DNA of 13,725 bases from Symbiodinium natans (taxonomy: Eukaryota; Sar; Dinophyceae; Suessiales; Symbiodiniaceae): assembly GCA_905221605.1 (NCBI GenBank), contig CAJNDS010002103.1, forward strand, positions 438,581 through 452,305. The letters run 5' to 3'. Of this stretch, positions 7,419-13,725 are shown in pieces. The first letter of the stretch is position 1, and each line of letters opens with the position of its first letter. The position numbers and the translations under genes were made by a program. The notes beneath the pieces are model-generated. The model was not told the DNA's origin, ran no database searches, and saw only the letters and a program-made list of their open reading frames with translations.

Positions 7419-7626
7419 CTGCAGGCGCTAGGGTCTAGGGTTGAGGGTTTGGGGTTAGGGTCTAAAAGCACATGAAAAGAGGCTCATCCCGACCTTTCTG
7501 ACGACAAGTGGCCTGGGAAGGCCTCCCCTGCGAGTCAAAGCTTGGAGACATAAAGACGACAACTCTTTACTAGGATCTGTTTACCCCCCCCTGCCCAAAC
7601 ACAAAAACAAATGCATGTATATGTAC

Positions 7627-7763
7627 ATGAAGTAGGGTTTATATTTCTTGTAACCCCAAAAGGACACCCAATATATATATATATATATATATACACTCAC
7701 CAATATTCAAAAGGAACCTTATATACACTCACCAAAAACAGAAATATAAACCCTGCTTCACAT
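7627..7763. mobile_element. MITE-like element, copy 2
   Basis: Close relative of the element at 2044-2164 over its whole length, longer because of an AT microsatellite (TA repeat, 7670-7694). The inverted ends extend into flanking ATGTACATG-rich sequence, giving longer arms than copy 1. It lies in the long intron between the exons at 8784 and 6417. Confidence 0.75.
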
Positions 7764-7869
7764 GTACATGTACATACAGATGTGGGTTTCCGAAAATAGG
7801 GTACCATTGGGGTCCTTGTGCTAAGGAATCTTACTTTATGGGGACTATATTAGGGGTACCTTGTTTTCG

Positions 7870-8405
7870 GCTCCACCGCTACGTAAACGCGCGCGGAGGA
7901 CGCCCTGGCCGCATCGGGATTTACAGTGTTTTCGGTGCTTTGCACACAGAAACCACACGCCTGTCGCGTTTTTCGCCACTCACCGGGCTTGCCCAGAGCA
8001 TCCATGGCCGCACGATGATTACGTACATGTCACCACTGCGTGCGATTTCCCAGAACTTCCATGGCCGCACGATGATTACGTACATGTCGCCACTGCGTGC
8101 GATTGGCCCGAACATCCATGCCCGCACGATGATTACGTACATGTCACCACTGCGTGCGATTACCCAGAACATCCATGGCCGCACGATGATTACGTACATG
8201 TCAAAAACCTCGGTTCATGACCGCACTAACGTCGCCCAAACCTAGGCCCCAGCGCAGTTTAGTCAATTGTTCCTTGGATTTCGGTCCGATCTACTGTAGC
8301 CATGCAAATAAACTCAGACCTTCGAAATACTGCCCCTGCCACGTAATTTGCCCTTCCCAGCTGCGCAGGGTTCTCTTCGGCGCGCGTTTACGTAGTGGCG
8401 GAACG
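7870..8405. mobile_element. Putative non-autonomous DNA element with inverted ends
   Basis: The left end (from 7870) carries CTACGTAAACGCGCGC, and the right end carries its complement GCGCGCGTTTACGTAG (8380-8395); similarity continues outward with three mismatches, about 25 bp in all. The 9-mer TTGTTTTCG flanks both sides directly (7861-7869 and 8406-8414), as a target-site duplication would. The element is GC-richer than its surroundings, carries the 57-bp minisatellite and encodes no transposase. The 9-bp duplication would suit Mutator-like elements, but this is only a hint. Confidence 0.6.
7992..8201. repeat. 57-bp minisatellite, about 3.7 copies
   Basis: Core TCCATGGCCGCACGATGATT starts at 8001, 8058, 8115 and 8172, spaced exactly 57 bp. 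The copies differ at a handful of bases. As 57 is a multiple of three, frames stay open on both strands; this makes 100-aa open frames that need not be genes. Confidence 0.93.
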
Positions 8406-8523
8406 TTGTTTTCGCAAACCCCAAATGGTTTTGATTGTACCTTCAGGGGAGCATTATTCAATATTATGCGGTTCGTCGCGTCCGTCCTAATTTGACTGCA
8501 CTGCTCTTCCAAGGCGCAAATAC

Positions 8524-8585
8524 CCAGATACCCTGATACCTTAATTCCCTAATACCCGAATACCCTGATACCCTGGTACCCTGAA
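8524..8585. repeat. Degenerate 9/10-mer TACCCTGA repeat
   Basis: Units such as TACCCAGA, TACCCTGATA, TACCCGAA and TACCCTGG follow one another. Related in style, but not identical, to the telomere-like units. It lies next to the intron start at 8700. Confidence 0.6.
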
Positions 8586-8700
8586 CCACGAACGGAGTCG
8601 GTTCACTCGGACCACCCCACCCCCAAAAAACGTTAATCCCAGAAGCACCCCCCTCCCCCCTTCTTTTGGCCTTCAAAACGCCCCTGCGAGCAGCTCAAAC

Positions 8701-8784
8701 CCCTCCCCCTGCCCCTCCCTGCCTTCTTCAGCATGTCCTGCGCCTTGCCCGCCTTCGCTTCATTGGCTGCTCCGATAGCCGCAC
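8701..8784 (-). CDS. Candidate internal exon, Ala/Lys-rich helix
   Basis: After acceptor GGCCAG the minus strand reads AAIGAANEAKAGKAQDMLKK followed by a Gly/Arg-rich end. The length is 84 nt (2 bases + 27 codons + 1 base), and the phase matches the exon at 9359-9291. The donor is GTTTGAGC at 8700, a variant of the GTTTAGGG intron start. Telomere-like sequence is weaker around this exon than around the others. The last five or six Gly/Arg codons come from a purine-rich run, so the true donor could be slightly earlier. Function unknown. Confidence 0.48.
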
Positions 8785-9177
8785 CTGGCCCGACCCCTAC
8801 GGGGCTCAGGGTTCACAAGCTTATACCTGGAATCTGAAAAACCCAAACCCCAACGCCCTAACCCGCCTCATGCCTGTAAACAAGCGATGTAGGGTTTGAT
8901 AAGGGTATCCTTTTTTCCATGAAAAGCGATGTGTACCTTCATTGTCGGTATGTTTCCCTTGTAAGGTACGTAGTTTGCTTCAGGAATTTGAGTATCATAC
9001 ATCCTGAACCCTGAACCCTACAATCTATACGATTGAACGTTGAACAGCCGAGTAGAGGAGTCCCACACACGTGCACAGCGTTTTCAATGGTAGCCTTTGG
9101 GGCTGTAGGGCTTGAGGGTTTGAGGCTTGATTTCGGGCTGGAGGAAAGAAGATTCATCAGTGCACCCCGATTAAGCC

Positions 9178-9290
9178 CTACCCCTAAACCCTAAACCCCT
9201 AAACCCCTAAACCCCTAAACCCCTAAACCCCTAAACCCCTAAACCCCTAAACCCCTAAACCCCTAAACCCTAAGCCCAAAACCCCGAAAC
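9178..9290. repeat. 8-mer CCCCTAAA (TTTAGGGG) array
   Basis: Ten successive CCCCTAAA 8-mers with CCCTAAA and CCCCGAAA at the edges. It starts the intron at the donor of the exon at 9359-9291 as GTTTCGGGG. Confidence 0.95.
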
Positions 9291-9359
9291 CCCTTTTAAG
9301 TAGGGCTTTGGCAGCGCATTGCGCACGTGCGAGAGCTTGAGACTCACGACTTGGGACCT
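9291..9359 (-). CDS. Candidate internal exon, 69 nt, helical
   Basis: Minus-strand reading after acceptor CCGAAG: two bases completing a codon, then VPSRESQALARAQCAAKALL and KR, then one base. It is Ala/Arg/Gln-rich and probably helical. The donor GTTTCGGGG (9290) begins an array of 8-mer TTTAGGGG repeats. It joins in phase to the exon upstream (9669-9579) and to the exon downstream (8784-8701, joined codon GGT). A start two bases later (AG|GTC) is also possible. Confidence 0.47.
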
Positions 9360-9405
9360 CTTCGGGGCTTGTAGAAGGTCAGGGTTTGAGCCCTCTATGC
9401 GTGCC

Positions 9406-9578
<173 letters not shown>

Positions 9579-9669
9579 CACGATTGGGAGAACTGGGGCC
9601 GGTAAAGCCGGAACTGGTGCCCAAGGAACGCTGGGTGAGGAAGGCCACTGCGTCTTGCAGCTGGGCTAC
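9579..9669 (-). CDS. Candidate internal exon
   Basis: After acceptor ATGGCAG the minus strand gives 30 stop-free codons: a helical start VAQLQDAVAFLTQRSLG, then a Gly/Ser/Pro-rich linker ending SSPNR. The next intron begins GTTTAGGG at 9578. The exon ends with one spare base G. With the next acceptor taken at 9359 (AG + codons) the joined codon is GAG, so the phases agree. The linker suggests the end of one helical block. Function unknown. Confidence 0.5.
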
Positions 9670-9982
9670 CTGCCATGGAGCTTATAAACCCGAATAGGGT
9701 TGAATCAGGGTTTCGGGCTTCTTAGGTTGAGGCACAAGACTCGTTCAACAAGACTGCGCAGCCTGACTTGCTTTGAAAGAACCCGAATTAAGCGAAAATC
9801 GCATAGGCTCCTGGGATACTGTGTAGCCATGACATCGATTCCTTGCTTCTGGTGATAACCGAAACACAAGATGTAAGCGCTAGAAGCCTCAGCAGCATCC
9901 CAGTCAGAGAGCTCAAAACCCCTGACGCAAGGAGTATAAAACTAGATTTCATAACAAGGATCTCTGTATAGATTAACCCCCC

Positions 9983-10023
9983 CTACACCCTAATAAACCC
10001 CTAAACCCTAAACCCTAAACCCT
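9983..10023. repeat. CCCTAAA array, 5 units
   Basis: CCCTACA, CCCTAATAAA, CCCCTAAA and perfect units. The sequence from 9690 to 9980 has no gene or repeat that I can see. Confidence 0.85.
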
Positions 10024-10038
10024 GTATCCTGGATAAAC

Positions 10039-10118
10039 CCTGTTTTGTTCAGGGGTATGGGGATCTCTCCCCAGCTGCCCTGGGGCCTTGCTTTCAGCTG
10101 CCGCGTACCTTCCAGTCG
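10039..10118 (-). CDS. Possible exon, weak
   Basis: Between a CCCTAAA array (9983-10023) and a TTTAGGG array (10144-10185), as for the better exons. After acceptor CGTTAG the minus strand reads RLEGTRQLKARPQGS and stays open to a donor-like GTTTATCC at 10038. Only the first 15 residues look coiled-coil-like; the rest is Pro/Gly-rich and may be intron. Phase with the next exon does not fit for this donor. A shorter end at a GC donor is possible. Confidence 0.3.
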
Positions 10119-10143
10119 CTAACGGATCCGAGAGGGACGAAGC

Positions 10144-10250
10144 GGTTTAGGGTTTAGGGTTTAGGGTTTGGGGTTTAGGGTTTAGCGTAGGTGGACTCAC
10201 AAGGTTTAGGGTCTAGGGTCTAGGGATTGGGGTTTCGGGAATTGGGGGTT
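10144..10250. repeat. TTTAGGG array, decaying
   Basis: Six clear units, then TTTAGCG, TCTAGGG and TTTCGGG variants. From 10260 to 11220 the sequence is mostly non-repetitive, with a small TTTAGGG island at 10346-10362 and a 19-base poly-G run (10628-10645). Confidence 0.85.
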
Positions 10251-11231
10251 TTGAGAGTTTGGGAATTGTAGGGGCGCTACAGAATCCCTCAAAGGGGGTT
10301 GTCAACGGTCCATGTAGCAACTGCTATTGTCGATGAAGACTCACAGGGTTTAGGGTTTAGGCTTGTTGATGGCATAGGGCTTCGGCTTATATAGGGTTCA
10401 GGGCTTATATGCGCCAGCATTTGCCGACCCCCGCCCTCCCCTTCTCCTCTACCCTCGATGTGGTTCATGGTGGGTTTAGGGTTAATTCGGGTTGAAGATT
10501 CAGGGCTTGGGTCCCTCTCTTGCCCCTGTGGTTCATGGCGGGTTTGTGGTTCGGAGTTGGGTTGAAGGTCAAGGTTCGGGATTCTGGTTGTCACCTCTTC
10601 CCCCCGTGATTCGAAAGGGGAGGGTTTGGGGGGGGGGGGGGGGGAGCCGAGAACGAGGAGCGCGGACGCATGTGCACCAGCGGTTAGGGTCTTCTTCTGG
10701 GTCCCCCAGTGCCTAGTGTTTCGGGCAGCCATGACAGTTCCAGCAGGTTTTAGGATGTATGGGAGGTAGATATGTATTTTGGTATAGTACTGGTAGGCTT
10801 CCGAGTTGTGACAACCCTTGCTTGACTGAAGTTGGGGGCCAGCACAGGGGACCTTCAGCGACTGACAGGGCTCTTGTGGCCAAAACGGCCAGGCAAGGGT
10901 AACAAAAGAGTTTCTCACTTGATGATCAAACGTGCTGCGCGGTTGTATGAACTAGAAACTGGAATCTATTCCAAGTCAACCACAACATTCCTCTGCATGA
11001 CAAAGAACAGGTCCCTATGAAGCGCGACTCATGGGACAGCCGAATTTGCGGTTTGAGTGTCACCCCACCTGGCGAGCCACATCGATTGATCGATACATAT
11101 CCGATGTCTTTTGAGGCCTTGCGCGAAACCCTGAACCCTACCTAAGACTCTCTTGTAGTTGTTCATAGTTTTCCTAGAAGCCCGGAGAGTATATTGCGCA
11201 AAACAGGAACAACATCAGAGTCTTCAGGAAA

Positions 11232-11479
11232 ATCCTAAAACCCTCAACCCAGAATCTCTAAACCGAAAAAGCCCTATAGAGTCCCTAAACCCCTCAACCC
11301 CAAAATCCCTGAAACCCTAAACTCCTAATCCCCACATCGCTAATCCCTTCACCCTAAACCCCTAAACGCTAAAACCCTAAACACCTAAATCCCTAAAACC
11401 TTAACCCTAAATCCCTAAGCCCCTAAACCCTTATATGAACCCTAAACCCTATAATCCCTACATCCCTAAGCCCCTAAAC
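11232..11479. repeat. Long degenerate CCCTAAA region
   Basis: About 30 variable units of 6-9 bases (CCCTAAA, CCCCTAAA, CCCTAAAA, CCCTACA, CCCCTCAA). The most diverged array in the window, and so perhaps the oldest. It starts the intron after the exon at 11571-11480. Confidence 0.9.
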
Positions 11480-11571
11480 GCCTCTAAGTCCCTCTGCAAG
11501 ACCAGGGGCTGCTGTCGAAGCTCAATGTCCGCGCGCTCCGGGCCCATCTGATCTGCTGGCCCCTTCGCGAA
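11480..11571 (-). CDS. Candidate internal exon, coiled-coil protein
   Basis: Minus-strand reading after acceptor CCCTAG gives 30 stop-free codons; the second half, ERADIELRQQPLVLQRDLE, has a heptad-like Leu/Ile pattern with charged residues. The exon is fitted tightly between two telomere-like arrays: CCCTAAAC runs straight into the acceptor and GTTTAGGG begins the next intron at 11479. If the donor is instead GC (GAG|GCGTTT), the exon ends in phase 0. Base composition is clearly GC-richer than both flanks. Function is not recognised. Confidence 0.5.
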
Positions 11572-11572
11572 C

Positions 11573-11627
11573 TAGGGTTTAGGGTTTAGGGTTTAGGGTT
11601 TAGGGTTTAGGGTTTAGGGTTTAGGGC
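11573..11627. repeat. TTTAGGG array, 7 copies, touching an exon
   Basis: Perfect copies ending in GGGCTCG. On the minus strand it runs into the acceptor CCCTAG of the exon at 11571. Confidence 0.95.
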
Positions 11628-12040
11628 TCGCTGTTTGGGTGTGTAGGTCACGCAAGGAAAACCAAAGCCATGGAGGAATATACGTTCGCGGCAGAGGCGG
11701 CCAGGGTTTCGGGGATTTGGGTTTGCATGTTCATGCTTTGGTGTCTTGGGGCTTGGCATTGTGGGTGCGGGGAGCGGGGGTTACGCATTCAAACATTAGG
11801 GCTGAAGAATCTTTAAGCTTTCGGATGAAGCTCCAAAATTGGGAATCTCAGCTCAAGTGCAAGGCTCACGCCTCCACATTCTCGAGCTGTCTACACCCAA
11901 AACCGGTAGACGACATGTGCCTTGCCTCTACTATAGCACGCGCCGTTGCATTCAGGTTGCCCAAAATGGTCCATCATGTACAGAGCTGGCCATATGCCTG
12001 CCAAGCCGCATGCAACCCAGCGGGCAGCCGCGCCTATGAC

Positions 12041-12083
12041 AGGGTTTATAGGGTTTAGGGTTTATAGGGTTTAGGGTTTAGGG
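12041..12083. repeat. TTTAGGG / TTTATAGGG mixed repeat
   Basis: Alternating 9-mer (TTTATAGGG) and 7-mer (TTTAGGG) units. The region around it (11630-12420) contains only the weak exon at 12270-12314. Confidence 0.85.
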
Positions 12084-12269
12084 AGTGCAGTGTGGCACTG
12101 TGCCAAGCATTGAGTGGAGGCTTCCGTCAAATCCCTACACCTTGTAGCAGTACATCTTCCGAGCCCTCTTGTGATCGGGATAGGGAATTGGGGAAGAAGG
12201 AAAACCTTGAGCCCTTCATAACTTCGTAAACACCAAAGTCTGAACCACCCAGAAAAATGACCGTCAAAC

Positions 12270-12314
12270 CTAATCATCTGAAGCAAAAATTGCTAGAGCG
12301 TTGGGGTCGACCAC
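12270..12314 (-). CDS. Possible terminal exon
   Basis: After acceptor CTCTGAAG the minus strand reads VVDPNALAIFASDD and a TAG stop. It is in phase 0, and so could follow the exon at 12582 if that exon ends at its GC donor. In that case the gene upstream would end here and the exons from 11571 on would belong to another gene. Short and unsupported by composition. Confidence 0.15.
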   Translation of the reverse strand: MVDPNALAIFASDD

Positions 12315-12419
12315 CTTCAGAGACAGGGTTTAGGGCTGCAGGATTCAGGGTCCCCCTCAGAACCCCTTCGAGGGACTATGTAGCGCCCCGAGAATTCCCA
12401 AACTCTCAAAACCCCAAAC

Positions 12420-12496
12420 TCCCAAATGCCCTAAACCCTACACTCTAAACGCTAAACCCTAAACCCTAAACCCTAGTTAAACCCTAAACCCTAAAC
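12420..12496. repeat. CCCTAAA array, intron start
   Basis: About nine units, the last ending at the donor GTTTAGGG of the exon at 12582-12497. Confidence 0.93.
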
Positions 12497-12582
12497 TCCG
12501 CGGACGCCTTCAAGTCCGCGGACTCTTCGCGCAGCCGCCGGATGCCCTCCTCCAGAGACGACGCGTCCAGGAGCGCAAGCAC
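12497..12582 (-). CDS. Candidate internal exon, coiled-coil protein
   Basis: Read on the minus strand after an acceptor CGGCAG, this 86-nt stretch gives 28 codons with no stop, including LEEGIRRLREESADLKASA. The Leu/Ile spacing and Glu/Arg/Lys richness fit a coiled coil. The donor GTTTAGGG follows directly (intron from 12496), so the exon edge touches a telomere-like array; a second array lies just upstream of the acceptor. An alternative GC donor after LREESADLK would end the exon in phase 0 and would join the next exon better. Function is unknown. It could be the first or second exon seen of the minus-strand gene. Confidence 0.55.
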
Positions 12583-12593
12583 CTGCCGCATAT

Positions 12594-12665
12594 TGGGTTT
12601 AGGGTTTAGAGTTTAGGGTTTAGGGTTTAGGGTCTAGGGTTTAGGGTTTCGGGTTTAGGGTTTAG
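12594..12665. repeat. TTTAGGG array, intron end
   Basis: About ten units with TTTAGAG, TCTAGGG and TTTCGGG variants. It lies 11 bases from the acceptor of the exon at 12582. Confidence 0.95.
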
Positions 12666-12780
12666 CACGATACACCTGAAGTAATGTTGGACCTGCTTTA
12701 ATAAGTTACCCCCCCCCCCCCCCCTCAACAGTCGCGAGCCTGAATAAAGAAAGACCCCAAACAGTCGGGTGGGGGGGGGG

Positions 12781-13461
12781 GTCCGGAGCCTCCCTAAGCT
12801 ACCCCGCGACCCTGGAAAGGTCGAGGCTTCAGGCTTCAAGTATCCCTTCTTCTCGAGAAAGCTTATGCCTTTCTGAAAACCGAAGGACTGAGCCCCGGGC
12901 CCCGGGAGACTTGCATTATAGCGGGCCCCCAAACAAAGGTATTAAAGTGTGTCCGGAGGCCTCCGTAAGGTACCCCCTTTCCGGATATGATTCGCCTATG
13001 GAATCATCTATTTAAGTAAGGAATTTATAAAGAAAAGGCGCCCTGAAAAAAGAAGATTGTCGGAGATCCTGGACAGGTCGAGGAGGGCTTCAAGTATCCC
13101 TCCTTCTCGAGAAAGCTTATGCCTTCCTGAAAACCGAAGGACTGAGCCCCTGGCCCCGGGAGACTTGCATTATAGCGGGCCCCCAAACAAAGGTATTAAA
13201 GTGTGTCCGGAGGCCTCCGTAAGGTACCCCCTTTCCGGATATGATTCGCCTATGGAATCATCTAGTTTTAAGTAAGGAATTTATAAAGAAAAGGCGCCCT
13301 GAAAAAAGAAGATTGTCGGAGATCCTGGACAGGTCGAGGCTTCAGGCTTCAAGTATCTCTCTTTCTCGAGAAGCTTATGCCTTCCTGACACCCTCAAAAA
13401 AACAGGCCCGGCCCGAAATCTTTTCATTATAGCGGACCCCCAAAACAAAGGGTCCAGATCC
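12781..13461. repeat. 254-bp tandem repeat, three copies
   Basis: Copies start at GTCCGGAG in 12781, 12951 and 13205. The second is 254 bp; the first is about 170 bp because it lacks the GATATGATTCGCCTATGG part; the third is about 257 bp and diverges at its end. Each holds a palindromic TCCGGAGGCCTCCG, a TTCTCGAGAA site and GCATTATAGCGGGCCCCC. The frames in it are broken, so it is not coding. Confidence 0.9.
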
Positions 13462-13615
13462 TGAATAGCCGGAAAACTTTTCATAATAGCGTCCCCCTAG
13501 AATATTGCGGGTGCAACATTAAGAGATGTCAGCCATTCTTTTCGCAATAAGGATCCCCTATAGAGATCTGAGGTATCTGGGTCAAGCTTTGGGTGCAGGA
13601 TTCCGGGCTTAGGAT

Positions 13616-13650
13616 TTTGGGGTTTAGGGTTTAGGATTTAGGGTTTGGGC
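13616..13650. repeat. Short TTTAGGG stretch
   Basis: Five imperfect units. The last 75 bases of the window are open on the minus strand in two frames (one with RLEKKSEIL) and may hold part of another exon, but no splice site can be judged at the window edge. Confidence 0.8.
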
Positions 13651-13725
13651 TTCACGAGGCTTCAGGGGGTCAGGATTTCCGATTTCTTCTCTAAGCGAGG
13701 GTCCCTGTTGAGGCATCTTCGCAGA

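Noticed and set aside
7992-8201. CRISPR-like array
   Set aside because: The repeats are contiguous 57-bp units with no distinct spacers, and the DNA is eukaryotic.
7838-8245. Open frames of 92-135 codons over the minisatellite
   Set aside because: They exist on both strands because the repeat length is divisible by three; there is no start context or splice evidence for any one frame.
10289-10918. Longest open frame, 209 codons, minus strand
   Set aside because: It crosses a telomere-like island and a poly-G run, gives a low-complexity Pro/Ser/Gly peptide with no domain, and is a chance frame in GC-skewed DNA.
11639-12058. 139-codon plus frame
   Set aside because: No recognisable motif; composition matches the noncoding surroundings, and it runs into a TTTATAGGG repeat.

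Overview
The window looks like nuclear DNA from a eukaryote, not bacterial or viral DNA. No long open frame carries a recognisable domain. The dominant signal is more than 25 short arrays of the heptamer TTTAGGG/CCCTAAA and variants, scattered in both orientations. Short GC-richer stretches between them read as coiled-coil-like peptide on the minus strand. TTTAGGG-type telomeres, very short exons, introns starting with GT or GC, and acceptors of the form AG|G all fit a dinoflagellate best. A chromerid, cryptophyte or green alga cannot be excluded, because no conserved protein or rRNA is present to settle it.

Main reading (inference from sequence): the window covers part of one minus-strand gene, or several, cut into at least 12 small exons of about 40-100 nt between roughly 12582 and 890. 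The exons are rich in Glu, Gln, Arg, Lys, Ala and Leu. The best ones are at 12582-12497, 11571-11480, 9669-9579, 9359-9291, 8784-8701, 6417-6377, 5456-5399, 4190-4122, 3728-3660, 2550-2478, 1769-1704 and 982-893. Several neighbours join in compatible reading phase (9669>9359>8784, 6417>5456>4190>3728, 2550>1747, 1769>982). Other junctions remain unresolved. The protein is not identified beyond a probable coiled-coil filament or scaffold type.

Most introns follow one layout. Read on the minus strand they start at or near the exon edge with GTTTAGGG repeats (or GTTTGGGG, GTTTCGGG, GCTTTAGGG) and end in CCCTAAAC repeats running into the acceptor AG. They are therefore bounded by telomere-like terminal inverted repeats, as expected of introner-type mobile introns. 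Individual arrays are homogenised to different variants: 7-mer TTTAGGG, 7-mer TTTGGGG, 8-mer TTTAGGGG and 9-mer CTTATAGGG.

The introns and flanks carry other repeats: a 535-bp element with about 25-bp inverted ends, a likely 9-bp target duplication and an internal 57-bp minisatellite (7861-8414); two copies of a 120-137 bp MITE-like element (2044-2164 and 7627-7763); a nested foldback cluster (4280-4740); small foldbacks at 346-405 and 1076-1137; a 75-bp tandem pair (3188-3337); and a 254-bp tandem block (12781-13461). No rRNA, tRNA, CRISPR array or bacterial-type operon was seen. Large stretches (300-760, 1060-1600, 1820-2230, 6620-7300, 10260-11220, 11630-12400, 13460-13725) contain nothing I can call as a gene with confidence.
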